Assembly: GCF_900156695.1 (NCBI RefSeq)
Contig: NZ_FTOM01000005.1
Coordinates: forward strand, 62,001-126,000
DNA: 64,000 nt
DNA from: Phaeovulum vinaykumarii
Lineage (GTDB): Bacteria; Pseudomonadota; Alphaproteobacteria; Rhodobacterales; Rhodobacteraceae
Reading direction: 5' to 3'
Below are positions 9,285-18,263 of the stretch, in pieces. The translations under genes were made by a program, and so were the position numbers. The notes under the pieces are model-generated. The model searched no databases and was not told the origin of the DNA. It worked only from the letters and a program-made list of their open reading frames with translations. Position 1 is the stretch's first letter. The number at the start of each line of letters is the position of its first letter.

Positions 9285-9316
9285 AAATGCGGTCCGGACC
9301 CCTCGGCCCGGACCGC
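9285..9316 (-). terminator. Hairpin with short T-run between proX and proW
   Basis: A perfect 9-base stem pairs GCGGTCCGG (9289-9297) with CCGGACCGC (9308-9316). Read on the minus strand it sits 26 bases after the proX stop and is followed by ATTTTC. This looks like a partial terminator that would make more proX than proWV message, as is usual for binding-protein operons, and it may also protect the 3' end of the proX message. Confidence 0.65.
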
Positions 9317-9341
9317 TGATGTCTCAAGGCCCTTGCGGGGC

Positions 9342-10343
9342 TCAGAGCGCCGCCTCGACCTTGCCGGCCACGTCCTCGGGCAGCCACTTGGTCCACATGT
9401 CCTTGTAGTTTTCAAGGAAATGGTAAGCCGCGTCCTCGTTCGTGCCCTGGTTCTCGTCCATCCAGGCCAGCACCTTGCCGACGGTCTGGTTGTCCCATTG
9501 ACGGGTCTGGACGTAATCCATGGCCACGCCCGCCTTGTCGGCGAATTCCCTGGTCACCACGGTATAGACATCCGAGACGGGATAGGCGTTGACCTTGGGT
9601 TCGGGGCAATCGGGCACCGCGGTGCAGCTGTCCCATTCGGCGCGGTCGTTGGGCACGCCCCAGTCAAGGCGGGTCATCTCGTATTTGCCCAGGATCGCGG
9701 TCGGGGCCCAGTAATAGCCCAGCCAGCCCTGCTTGCGCTCATAGGCATTGGCGATCGAGCCGTCGAGACCCGCCGCCGAGCCGGTGTCAACCAGATCGAA
9801 GCCCTTGCTTTCGGCATCCAGCGCGCGGAACAGGTTGGTCGTCGACACGCGGCAGTTCCAGCCCGACGGGCAGTTGTGCACGCCCCCGCGCGACGGGTCT
9901 TCCGGCGCCGGGAACAGTTCGGGATGCTCGAGCGCGTCCTGAACGGTCTTGATCTCGGGATGGGCGTCGGCAAGGTATTTCGGGATCCACCAGCCCTCGA
10001 CGCCGCCATCCGACAGCATCGGCGCGGCAATGACCATGCGGCCTTCGGCAACCGCGGCATCAAGCGGCGTGCGCACCGCGTTGACCCACAGTTCGGGCGC
10101 CAGGTCGGGCTCGGATTTCTCGTTCATCGAGGTGAAGGTGGGCATCGTGTCGCCGGTGACCAGCGTCACGTCGCAGCCATAGCCGTTTTCAAGGATGATC
10201 TTGTCGACCCAGGCCGCAACCCCGGCCGAAGCCCAGTTCATCTCGGCCACGCTGATCGCGCCACAGGCGTCCTCGGCCAGCGCGGGCGAAAGGCCGAGGC
10301 CCGCCATCAGCGCCAGAGCCGAAGCAATCCGCTGTTTGCTCAT
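9342..10343 (-). CDS. proX: Betaine/proline-type ABC transporter substrate-binding protein (ProX)
   Basis: The 333-residue protein has a Sec signal peptide (about residues 1-23, cut after ALA-ED) and an OpuAC/ProX-type solute-binding fold beginning with AISVAEMNWASAG. Many tryptophans are scattered through it (EGWWIPK, GYYWAPT, WTKWLP), as expected for an aromatic cage that holds a quaternary amine. Cysteine pairs (DACGA...GYGCD and HNCPSGWNCR) suggest periplasmic disulfides. It is the first gene of proXWV. A 564-base upstream region separates it from a divergent aminotransferase gene. Confidence 0.88.
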   Translation of the reverse strand: MSKQRIASALALMAGLGLSPALAEDACGAISVAEMNWASAGVAAWVDKIILENGYGCDVTLVTGDTMPTFTSMNEKSEPDLAPELWVNAVRTPLDAAVAEGRMVIAAPMLSDGGVEGWWIPKYLADAHPEIKTVQDALEHPELFPAPEDPSRGGVHNCPSGWNCRVSTTNLFRALDAESKGFDLVDTGSAAGLDGSIANAYERKQGWLGYYWAPTAILGKYEMTRLDWGVPNDRAEWDSCTAVPDCPEPKVNAYPVSDVYTVVTREFADKAGVAMDYVQTRQWDNQTVGKVLAWMDENQGTNEDAAYHFLENYKDMWTKWLPEDVAGKVEAAL

Positions 10344-10907
10344 GCGTCACTCCCTTTATCGTGCGTCGCAGCCGGAAATTGACCAAAGACCGGTGGGCTG
10401 CGTTCCCGGTCCTTGCAGGTGATGAGCGGGCTCGTGTCGCGGCCGCGCCCGATGGGGCACAGGCCAGAGCCCGAAGTCCCTGCGCAGAACCTTGTGTGAC
10501 AGGTCACGATGGCCATGCGACAGGGTTAACTGTGTGACCCCACGAGGATCACTCAAAAGCGACACAGAATGTCGTAAATTGACACCCCGTGGATTGCAAG
10601 CCATCGCAACCACATCCCCCGCGCAGCGCATGTCTTAGGCGGGTCCGCGGCGACGGTTGCACGCCGCGAACGACACTCTGCGCGCAAAACCGGCGTCGGC
10701 GGAACGCAAGGTCTCGCGCCAAAACACCTCAAGGATAGAGCGTTACGTCAGCATTACAACCTTGACGCGAAATTGGCGCGCGGCCAGGGCGCGAAAGGCA
10801 ACATCCCCGGCGTGCGCACCGCCGGGCGCGACATCCCCTGCGCGCGCACCGTCCTTGCGCCGGGTAGTCTTGTCTGATGATCTGACATCCCCTGCCGGAG
10901 AGAGACC
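10344..10907. promoter_or_regulatory. Divergent intergenic region with palindromes upstream of proX
   Basis: This 564-base gap has no coding frame I believe. It holds a palindrome GTGACAGGTCAC at 10496-10507, a direct repeat TGTGTGAC at 10493-10500 and again at 10531-10538, and several TGTC/GACA half-sites between 10560 and 10584, including CGACA-N5-TGTCG. These could be operators for an osmo- or substrate-responsive regulator of proXWV. A possible minus-strand promoter has TTGTAA at 10754-10759 and TATCCT at 10732-10737 with a 16-base spacer. All of this is inference from pattern only. Confidence 0.35.
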
Positions 10908-12101
10908 ATGACCCGCCCCGTCCCGCCCCATCCGCTGAACCCCGCGCTGGCCGCCACCTTCGCGCCCCCGGTCATGGCGGCGCGCCGCTGGATCGCGGGG
11001 CTGGACTTCCCGCCCGACCGCCCGCTTCTCAACGTCAGCCAGGCCGCCCCCGTCGCCCCCCCGCCCGAAGCCTTGCGCCGCGCCATCGCCGAGGCCGCGC
11101 TCGAGGTGCCGCAAGCCCATCTCTATGGTCCGGTTCTGGGCCTGCCCGAATTGCGCGCCGAGATCGCGGCGCAATGGTCGCGCGCCTATGGCGGCGCGAT
11201 CGGGGCCGATCAGGTGGCGATCACCCAGGGCTGCAACCAGGCCTTCTGCGCGGTGATGGCCACGCTTGCGGGCGCAGGCGATGCCGTCATCCTGCCCAGC
11301 CCCTGGTATTTCAACCATCGCATGTGGCTCGACATGGCGGGCGTGCGCACCCAGGTGCTGGACACCGGGCCGGACCTTCTGCCCGACCCCGAGGCCGCGC
11401 ACGCGCTTCTTACCCCCGAGACCCGCGCCATCGTGCTGGTCACCCCCAACAACCCCGGCGGGGTGGAATATCCCGCCGATCTGGTGCGCGCCTTCGCCGA
11501 TCTGGCGCGGCAGGCGGGCATCGCGCTGGTGCTGGACGAGACCTACCGCGATTTCGACGCCCGCGAAGGCGCGCCGCATGCGCTGTTCACCGACCCCGAC
11601 TGGGACGACACGCTGATCCAGCTCTATTCCTTTTCCAAGGCCTACCGGCTGACCGGCCACCGCGTCGGCGCGGTTCTGGCCAGCCCCGCGCGGCTGGCGC
11701 AGGTCGAGAAATTCCTCGACACGGTGGCGATCTGCCCCGGCCAGCTGGGCCAGATGGCGGCGCTGTGGGGGATGCGCCACCTGGGCGAGTGGGTCGCGGG
11801 CGAGCGGCGCGAGATCCTGGCGCGGCGCGCGGCCATGGTGCAGGGGGCGGCGCGGCTGCCGGGCTGGCGGCTGACCGGCTGCGGGGCCTATTTCGGCTGG
11901 CTCGAACATCCGTTCGATCTGTCCTCGCACGACATGGCGCGCCGGCTGGTGACCGAGGCCGCCGTTCTGGCGCTGCCGGGCACGATGTTCACCCCCGAGG
12001 GCGACCCCCGCGGCGCCGGCGCGCTGCGCATCGCCTTTGCCAATGTCGATGCCGACGGGATCGGGGCGCTGATCGACCGGCTGGCGGCCTTCACCCCGTA
12101 A
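10908..12101 (+). CDS. PLP-dependent class I/II aminotransferase
   Basis: The 397-residue fold-type I aminotransferase carries the PLP lysine in SFSKAYRLTGHR near residue 244, the substrate-binding VTPNNPGG near residue 182, LDETYRDF near 204 and a final arginine region ALRIAFANV. These are the family's usual marks. The sequence does not tell which amino acid is used: aspartate/tyrosine-like, or a methionine or kynurenine-type enzyme, would all fit. It stands alone with its own terminator at 12183-12203. Start ATG 10908 follows GGAGAGA. Confidence 0.85.
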   Translation: MTRPVPPHPLNPALAATFAPPVMAARRWIAGLDFPPDRPLLNVSQAAPVAPPPEALRRAIAEAALEVPQAHLYGPVLGLPELRAEIAAQWSRAYGGAIGADQVAITQGCNQAFCAVMATLAGAGDAVILPSPWYFNHRMWLDMAGVRTQVLDTGPDLLPDPEAAHALLTPETRAIVLVTPNNPGGVEYPADLVRAFADLARQAGIALVLDETYRDFDAREGAPHALFTDPDWDDTLIQLYSFSKAYRLTGHRVGAVLASPARLAQVEKFLDTVAICPGQLGQMAALWGMRHLGEWVAGERREILARRAAMVQGAARLPGWRLTGCGAYFGWLEHPFDLSSHDMARRLVTEAAVLALPGTMFTPEGDPRGAGALRIAFANVDADGIGALIDRLAAFTP

Positions 12102-12111
12102 GCCCCCCCGT

Positions 12112-12158
12112 CTGCACCCCGCACCGCCTGCACCCCGCACCGCCTGCACCCCGCACCG
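12112..12158. repeat. Three tandem copies of a 16-bp GC-rich unit
   Basis: The unit CTGCACCCCGCACCGC is repeated head to tail at 12112-12127, 12128-12143 and 12144-12158, the last copy missing its final base. It sits between the aminotransferase stop and its terminator and is not coding. It is probably a slippage-type minisatellite. Confidence 0.85.
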
Positions 12159-12182
12159 GCCCTCTGGTCGATGCGGGGGACC

Positions 12183-12203
12183 GCCCCTTTATGCGGGGCT
12201 TTT
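12183..12203 (+). terminator. Terminator after the aminotransferase gene
   Basis: A short GC stem, GCCCC (12183-12187) with GGGGC (12195-12199), is followed by TTTT at 12200-12203. It lies 82 bases after the aminotransferase stop and about 100 bases before ppiD. Confidence 0.6.
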
Positions 12204-12306
12204 GCATCACCTGCCCGCGCAACCGCCCTTGCCCGCGGCGTGGCAAGCGCCTAAACACCCCCGTGATGCGCGGATTTCCGCGACGGACAGCCACGGAGGA
12301 GCGGCC

Positions 12307-14160
12307 ATGTCGAACGCATTGCGCACCAAGGGCAAGAGCATGGTCGTCTGGCTGCTCCTGGCGCTGGTGATCCTGGGGATCGGGGGCTTTGGCATCACCT
12401 CGTTCTCGGGGGGGCTGCGCAGCGTCGGCGGCGTCGGCGACACCGAGATCGACGTGAACACCTATGCCCGTGCGCTGCGCAACGAGATGCGCGCGGTCTC
12501 GGCGCAGATCGGCCAGCCCATCGACATGCAACAGGCCCAGGCGCTGCGTCTCGACCGCCGCGTGCAGGCGCGTCTGTTCGGCGATGCCGCGCTGGACGAG
12601 ATGGCCGCCCGTTTCGGCGTCTCGGTCGGCGATGACGAGGTGCGCCGCCAGATCACCACGGCGCGCGCCTTCCAGGGCCCCGACGGCCGCTTCAACCGCG
12701 AGATCTACCGCGAGACGCTGGCCCGCCAGGGCCTGACCGAGGCCGGCTTCGAAGCCGACCTGCGCCGCGAGACCGCGCGCATGATCGTCGAGGGCGCCAT
12801 CGCCGGCGGCCTGCCCGCCCCCGAGGTTCTGGTCGACACCTACACCGCCTATATCACCGAGACGCGCTCGATCGCCTGGATCGAACTGACCGACACCGAC
12901 CTGGCCAGCCCCGTGCCGGCGCCGACCGAGGCCGATCTGAAGGCCTATTACGCCACCCACGAAAACGAATTCACCCGGCCCGAGACCCGCAAGATCCGCT
13001 ATCTGTGGCTGCGCCCCGAGGATCTGGCCGACGAGGCCGCCCCCGATGACGCGCAGCTGCGCGCCGCCTATGACGCGCGCCACGACGAATTCGTCACCCC
13101 CGAGCGGCGCGTGGTCGAACGTCTGATCTTCGCCGATGAGGCCGCCGCCGAGGCCGCGCGCGACCGTCTGGACAGCGGCGCGGCCCGCTTTGCCGATCTG
13201 GCCGCCGACCGCGGCCTGACGCCGGCCGATCTGGAGCTTGGCGAGATGACCCGCATCCAGCTGGGCCGCGCGGGCGAGGCCGTCTTTGCCGCCCCCGGAC
13301 CGGGCGTCGTCGGCCCCGTCGACACCGATCTGGGCCCCGCGCTCTTCTCGGTCACCGCGATCCTGCCCGCCGAGGAAACCAGCTTCGAGGAGGCCCGCGC
13401 CGAACTGGCCGCCGAGGCCACGCTGGAACGCGCACGCCGGCTGATCCTTGAGCGCGCCCCGCAGATCGAAGACCTCCTGGCCTCGGGCGCCACGCTCGAG
13501 GAGGTGGCCCGCGAAACGTCCATGAAGCTGGCGCGCCTGTCCTATGACGGCAGCGCCTCCGAAGACGGCATCGCCGCCTATACCGCCTTCCGCGAGGTCG
13601 CAGAGCAAGGCCGTGTCGAGGATTTCCCCGAACTCAAGGAGCTTGAGGACGGCGGCGTCTTCGCGCTCCAGATCGACGAGATCCAGCCCCCCGCCCCGAT
13701 CCCCTATGACGAGATCGTGGACCGCGTGACCGCGGCCTGGACGGCCTCGAACATCCACAGCCGCCTGCTGGACCGCGCCGACGAGATCGTCAATGCCGTC
13801 GCCACCGGCCAGCCGCTGTCGGCGCAAGGCCTGATCACCACCGAAGTGGGGCGCCTGCCCCGCGGCGGCTTCGTCGAGGGCCTGCCCCCCGAGGTCTCGA
13901 AGGTCGCCTTCGAGCTGGAGCCCGGCCAGGCCGGCGTGGTCGATGCGCAGGGCCGCGTCCTGGTGGTGGCGCTGCATGCGCTGCACGCGGCCGACCCGGC
14001 CGACGCCGAGATCGCCGCCGTGCGCGAGACGGTCGCCGAACAGCTGTCGCAATCGCTGTCGCAGGATGTCGTGTCGATGTTTGCCCGCGCCGCCCAGGAG
14101 ACGGCCGGTCTGCGCATCGACACGGGCGTCATCAACGGCGTTCACGCCCAGATGCAATAG
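12307..14160 (+). CDS. ppiD: PpiD/SurA-type periplasmic peptidylprolyl isomerase
   Basis: The 617-residue protein is anchored by one N-terminal helix (about residues 12-32) after MSNALRTKGKSMVVW, with a SurA_N-like chaperone domain to about residue 200 and parvulin-like repeats after it. This is the layout of PpiD, a chaperone at the Sec translocon that helps newly exported proteins fold. The parvulin core is poorly preserved, as in E. coli PpiD, so isomerase activity is doubtful. The ATG at 12307 has GGAGGA just upstream; an earlier in-frame start would add a stretch unlike the family. trpE follows 10 bases later, so the two are probably cotranscribed. Confidence 0.85.
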   Translation: MSNALRTKGKSMVVWLLLALVILGIGGFGITSFSGGLRSVGGVGDTEIDVNTYARALRNEMRAVSAQIGQPIDMQQAQALRLDRRVQARLFGDAALDEMAARFGVSVGDDEVRRQITTARAFQGPDGRFNREIYRETLARQGLTEAGFEADLRRETARMIVEGAIAGGLPAPEVLVDTYTAYITETRSIAWIELTDTDLASPVPAPTEADLKAYYATHENEFTRPETRKIRYLWLRPEDLADEAAPDDAQLRAAYDARHDEFVTPERRVVERLIFADEAAAEAARDRLDSGAARFADLAADRGLTPADLELGEMTRIQLGRAGEAVFAAPGPGVVGPVDTDLGPALFSVTAILPAEETSFEEARAELAAEATLERARRLILERAPQIEDLLASGATLEEVARETSMKLARLSYDGSASEDGIAAYTAFREVAEQGRVEDFPELKELEDGGVFALQIDEIQPPAPIPYDEIVDRVTAAWTASNIHSRLLDRADEIVNAVATGQPLSAQGLITTEVGRLPRGGFVEGLPPEVSKVAFELEPGQAGVVDAQGRVLVVALHALHAADPADAEIAAVRETVAEQLSQSLSQDVVSMFARAAQETAGLRIDTGVINGVHAQMQ

Positions 14161-14170
14161 GAGGGCCCCC

Positions 14171-15676
14171 ATGGTCGCGCTGTTTCCCGATTTCGAGACC
14201 TTCGAGGCGGGCTGGGCCGAGGGCCGGAACCAGCTGGTCTATGCCCGACTGGCGGCCGATCTGGACACGCCGGTCTCGCTGATGCTCAAGCTGGCCGATG
14301 CGCGCGAGAATTCCTTCGTGCTGGAATCGGTGACCGGCGGCGAGGTCCGCGGACGCTATTCGATCATCGGCATGAAGCCCGACGTCATCTGGAAATGCCA
14401 TGGCGAGAAAGCCTGCATCAACCGCCAGGCCCGGTTCGAGGACCGCTTCGAGGATCTGCCCGGCCATCCGTTCGAAAGCCTGCGCGCGCTGATCGCGGAA
14501 AGCCGCATCGACATGCCCGAGGGCCTGCCCGCCGCCGCGGCCGGGCTTTTCGGCTATCTCGGCTATGACATGATCCGTCTGGTCGAGCATCTGCCCGACG
14601 TGAACCCCGACCCGCTGGGCGTGCCCGATGCGGTCTTGATGCGCCCCTCGGTCGTGGCCGTGCTCGACGGGGTGAAGGGCGACGTGATCCTGTGCGCGCC
14701 CGCCTTCCAGAGCGCCGGCCTCTCGGCGCGCGCGGCCTATGCCCAGGCCGCCGAACGGGTGATGGACGCGCTGCGCGATCTCGACCGCGCGCCCGCGCAG
14801 GGCCGCGAGATGGGCGAGGTGGCGCAGGTCGGCCCGCTGCGGTCGAACTTCACCCCCGAGGGCTACAAGGCCGCGGTCGAGAAGGCCAAGGAATACATCC
14901 GCGCGGGCGACATCTTCCAGGTGGTGCCGGCGCAACGCTGGTCGGCCGATTTCCCGCTGCCGCCCTTCGCGCTCTATCGCAGCCTGCGGCGCACCAACCC
15001 CTCGCCCTTCATGTTCTTCCTGAACTTCGGCGCCTTCCAGATCGTGGGCGCCAGCCCCGAGATCCTGGTCCGCCTGCGCGAGAACGAGGTGACGATCCGC
15101 CCCATCGCCGGCACCCGCCCCCGCGGCGCGACCCCCGAGGAGGATCGCGCGCTCGAGGTCGACCTTCTGGCCGACGAAAAGGAGCTGGCCGAACATCTGA
15201 TGCTGCTTGATCTGGGGCGCAACGACGTGGGCCGCGTGGCGAAGATCGGCACCGTCCACCCGACCGAGCAATTCGTGATCGAGCGCTACAGCCACGTCAT
15301 GCATATCGTCTCGAATGTCGTCGGCGAATTGTCCGATGACCACGACGCGCTCTCGGCGCTTTTGGCGGGGCTGCCGGCGGGCACGGTCTCGGGCGCGCCC
15401 AAGGTTCGCGCGATGGAGATCATCGACGAGCTGGAACCCGAGAAGCGCGGCATCTACGGCGGCGGCGTGGGCTATTTCGCCGCCAATGGCGAGATGGACA
15501 TGTGCATTGCGCTGCGCACCGCCGTGATCAAGGATGAGACGCTCTATATACAGGCCGGCGGCGGCGTGGTCTATGACAGCGACCCCGCGGCCGAATGGCA
15601 GGAAACCGTCAACAAGTCGCGCGCGCTGCGCAAGGCGGCCGAGGACGCGGGCCTGTTCGTCCGCCGCGGCAACTGA
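14171..15676 (+). CDS. trpE: Anthranilate synthase component I
   Basis: The 501-residue TrpE turns chorismate plus ammonia (from TrpG) into anthranilate, the first step of tryptophan synthesis. The N-terminal part has the feedback-site motif FVLESV near residue 52. The chorismate-binding domain has PIAGTRPRG, ERYSHVMHIVSNV and GLPAGTVSGAPKVRAMEI, all intact. GGAGG precedes the ATG at 14171. The gene is separated from trpG by an oppositely read gene, an order I recall from other Rhodobacteraceae. A hairpin terminator follows the stop. No leader-peptide attenuator is visible, since ppiD lies directly upstream. Confidence 0.95.
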   Translation: MVALFPDFETFEAGWAEGRNQLVYARLAADLDTPVSLMLKLADARENSFVLESVTGGEVRGRYSIIGMKPDVIWKCHGEKACINRQARFEDRFEDLPGHPFESLRALIAESRIDMPEGLPAAAAGLFGYLGYDMIRLVEHLPDVNPDPLGVPDAVLMRPSVVAVLDGVKGDVILCAPAFQSAGLSARAAYAQAAERVMDALRDLDRAPAQGREMGEVAQVGPLRSNFTPEGYKAAVEKAKEYIRAGDIFQVVPAQRWSADFPLPPFALYRSLRRTNPSPFMFFLNFGAFQIVGASPEILVRLRENEVTIRPIAGTRPRGATPEEDRALEVDLLADEKELAEHLMLLDLGRNDVGRVAKIGTVHPTEQFVIERYSHVMHIVSNVVGELSDDHDALSALLAGLPAGTVSGAPKVRAMEIIDELEPEKRGIYGGGVGYFAANGEMDMCIALRTAVIKDETLYIQAGGGVVYDSDPAAEWQETVNKSRALRKAAEDAGLFVRRGN

Positions 15677-15739
15677 GCCCCCCAGCGCCACGCGAAGCCC
15701 CGTCCCCCGAGGCCCCATCTCCCGAGGCCCCCTTTACCG

Positions 15740-15770
15740 AAGCCCCCGTCCGCCCGGCGGGGGCTTTCTC
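15740..15770 (+). terminator. Terminator after trpE
   Basis: The stem AAGCCCCC (15740-15747) pairs with GGGGGCTT (15759-15766) and leads into TTTCTC. The preceding 60 bases repeat the word CCCGAGGCCCC in several variants. Confidence 0.75.
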
Positions 15771-15835
15771 GTGGCGTCGCCGCTTGCCGGCGCGGGGGTG
15801 GCACCGCCGTAGGATTGGCGTTGCCGGAGCGGGGG

Positions 15836-17326
15836 TTATTCGTCCAGCACCGCCGACAGCGGCGCCAGTTGCAGACCCTCTTCGGGGGTGGCGGCCCAGG
15901 CCATCAGCCCCTCGACGCTTTCGGGCCAGGATTGCAGCATCACCACCACCGCGCCGTCGCGGCGGGCCTCGAAGGCGGCACGGTCGAGCATCCGCTTGAC
16001 CGCCTCGGCGCGCGGGCGATCGGCGTCGATCACGCGCCAGACCTGCGCCTGGGCCAGCCCCTCGCGGCGCGCCAGACGCTGCGCGGCATTCAGCCCGCGG
16101 TCCTGGGTGACAAGGCCCAGCCCGTCGCGCGTCAGCGCCTCGACCAGCTGTGCGGCCAGCACTTGGGCATTCTGGATCACCGGCGCGGGCGGCTCGATCA
16201 CCGCCACCGCCTCGGGCAGGATCGAGCGCCAGCCCTGAAGAACCTGTTCCAGATCTTCAGGCTGGGCGCCCTGCGGCAGCGGCGCGGCCAGGATCGCCAC
16301 CTCGAAGCCCGCGGCGCGGTAATCGGCGGCCACCTGCGCGGCATCGGGGCGCATCGGGTCCAGCGCGACAGTCACCGGAAAGCCCATGCTCTTGAGACTG
16401 GCGCGGTCGATCCCGCCCACACGCCCGCCGACATCGACCAGCACGACGGTCATCTGCGCGGCATCGTCCAGCGCCGAGAAGGGCGCGGCAAAGCGCAGCC
16501 GCGGCGGCAGGTCATCGGCGGCACGGACCTGCGGCGTTGCGCCCGCCTCGGTGTTGGCGCCCGAGCCGTTCCCCGCGCCCGCTTCGGGCTCGATCCGGGC
16601 CAGCCGGTTGACGCGGACACCTTCGGCATTCTCGAACCCCACGCTGGCGCTGCCACGCAGGCGGGCGGGCCGTTCGCTGGCCATCGGGGCGGGCCCGGCC
16701 TCGGGCGCCGCAGGGGCGGCCGCGGGCGTTTCGGGTTCGGGGGCAGGTTCGGCTTCGGGCGCCGAGAGGGGCGCGTCGGCCTCTGCCAGGGTCTCGGGGG
16801 TCTCGGCATCGGCCGCCGCGGGCGCCGCGTCGGCGGATTCAGACGGCGCGGGCTCAGACGGCGCGGGATCGGCAGGCGCGGGTTCCGGCACAGTCTCGGA
16901 AACCACAGTCTCGGGAGGCGCAATCTCGGGCGCCGCCTCGACAGGCGTCCCGGCGGCCATCGCATCAGGCGTTTCGGTGGGCATCTCGGCCGACACGTCC
17001 CCCCCCGGCATGTCCACATCCGGCGCGGCCAGCTCGGGCGCGGGCGCGCCGCCCGGCGCCAGGCGCGGCACGACGACTTCGCCCGGCGGCGGCACCGGGA
17101 TCGGGGTCTCCGGCGCGATCCTTGGGGCGGCGACGGCCTCGGGCGGGACGGGGGCCAGCGTCTCGGGGGGGGCGGCCTCGGGCGGCGCGGTCTCGGCCGG
17201 GGGGACGGCCGCATCGGCCTGCGGCGCCTCGGCCCCCGGCAAGGGCGCGGTCAACGATGCCCCCGCCAGCACCAGCCCGGAAAATGCCGAGCCCAGCAGA
17301 AATCCGGAAACGACGCTTCTCGCCAT
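15836..17326 (-). CDS. Divergent polysaccharide deacetylase family protein (YibQ-like)
   Basis: The 496-residue protein starts with an N-terminal signal/anchor helix ([18 protein letters not shown]), runs through about 200 residues very rich in Pro, Ala and Glu, and ends in a C-terminal domain (about 265-490) of the divergent polysaccharide deacetylase (YibQ, DUF610) family, with [24 protein letters not shown] and [14 protein letters not shown]. The family is thought to act on cell-wall polysaccharides; its substrate is unknown and the usual metal triad is not clear here. The start ATG at 17326 gives the hydrophobic segment; longer starts add an unlikely Cys/Arg-rich stretch. The gene sits opposite the trp genes, between trpE and trpG. 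Confidence 0.8.
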   Translation of the reverse strand: MARSVVSGFLLGSAFSGLVLAGASLTAPLPGAEAPQADAAVPPAETAPPEAAPPETLAPVPPEAVAAPRIAPETPIPVPPPGEVVVPRLAPGGAPAPELAAPDVDMPGGDVSAEMPTETPDAMAAGTPVEAAPEIAPPETVVSETVPEPAPADPAPSEPAPSESADAAPAAADAETPETLAEADAPLSAPEAEPAPEPETPAAAPAAPEAGPAPMASERPARLRGSASVGFENAEGVRVNRLARIEPEAGAGNGSGANTEAGATPQVRAADDLPPRLRFAAPFSALDDAAQMTVVLVDVGGRVGGIDRASLKSMGFPVTVALDPMRPDAAQVAADYRAAGFEVAILAAPLPQGAQPEDLEQVLQGWRSILPEAVAVIEPPAPVIQNAQVLAAQLVEALTRDGLGLVTQDRGLNAAQRLARREGLAQAQVWRVIDADRPRAEAVKRMLDRAAFEARRDGAVVVMLQSWPESVEGLMAWAATPEEGLQLAPLSAVLDE

Positions 17327-17669
17327 GCCTGCTCCCACGCTTCTTGCCCGCTCGGGGCGCCTTCTGGCCAATCCGCGCACACGCGCGGGGCTGGCTACCA
17401 CCGCGCACGCGCACGGAGGATGGCCCCACCGCGCGCCGCACGGGGGCCCGCCCGGCCCGTGGACCAATGCGCACCCCCGATCCCTCGCGCCGCATGTTCC
17501 GGGCTGTTGCCGCCCGTTTGTGCACGCCGCGTCCGTCTGTCACGCCCGCTTCCGCCATGGGGCCGCGGCGCCTTCGCCCTTGACCCCGACGCGCAAGCGC
17601 GGGCAAACAGAACCGAACGCAAGCCCCGGTTTACCGTCCTTTGACCGGGCCAGCAAGGACCGCGCGCCG
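17327..17669. promoter_or_regulatory. Divergent intergenic region before trpG
   Basis: This 343-base gap must hold promoters for the trpGDC-moaC-moeA run and for the divergent deacetylase-like gene. It is GC-rich. I see no Trp-rich leader peptide, no attenuator pair and no strong -35/-10 pair. A TTGACC near 17580 is the only candidate, and its -10 is poor. Confidence 0.3.
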
Positions 17670-18263
17670 ATGCTTCTGTTGATCGACAATTACGACAGCT
17701 TCACCTACAACCTCGTCCATTATTTCGGAGAGGAAGGCGCCGAGGTCGTCGTGCGTCGCAACGACGCGATCGACGTGCAGGACGCCATGGGCATGGGCGC
17801 CCGCGCCATCGTGCTGAGCCCCGGCCCCTGCGACCCCGCGCAGGCCGGCATCTGCCTGCCGCTGACGCTGGCCGCGGCCGAAGCCGGCGTGCCGCTGTTC
17901 GGGGTGTGCCTGGGGCATCAGACCATCGGACAGGCTTTCGGCGGCAAGGTCATCCGCGCCGGCGAGATCGTGCACGGCAAGATGGGCCAGATCCACCACA
18001 AGGGCCAGGGCGTCTTCGAGGGGCTGCCCTCGCCCTTCGCGGCCACGCGCTATCATTCGCTGATCGTCGAACGCGAGAGCCTGCCCGACTGCCTTGAGGT
18101 CACGGCCGCGCTTGAGGGCGGCATGATCATGGGCCTGCGCCACCGCGAGGCCCCGATCGAGGGCGTGCAATTCCACCCCGAATCCATCGCCTCAGAGCAT
18201 GGACACCGGATCATCCGCAACTTCCTGAACCGCGCCGGGATCGGCGGAAAGGCGGCAGCATGA
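17670..18263 (+). CDS. trpG: Anthranilate synthase component II (glutamine amidotransferase)
   Basis: The 197-residue class I glutamine amidotransferase supplies ammonia to TrpE. The start [15 protein letters not shown] is diagnostic. The nucleophile Cys is in GVCLGHQ near residue 79, and the His/Glu pair is in GVQFHPESI near residue 170. The stop overlaps the trpD start as ATGA. It carries no fused domain. In some bacteria one TrpG also serves folate synthesis as PabA; no pab gene is present to judge this. Confidence 0.95.
   Translation: MLLLIDNYDSFTYNLVHYFGEEGAEVVVRRNDAIDVQDAMGMGARAIVLSPGPCDPAQAGICLPLTLAAAEAGVPLFGVCLGHQTIGQAFGGKVIRAGEIVHGKMGQIHHKGQGVFEGLPSPFAATRYHSLIVERESLPDCLEVTAALEGGMIMGLRHREAPIEGVQFHPESIASEHGHRIIRNFLNRAGIGGKAAA

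Noticed and set aside
17327-17669. trp attenuator in front of trpG
   Set aside because: No short leader frame with adjacent Trp codons and no alternating hairpins with a T-run were found.
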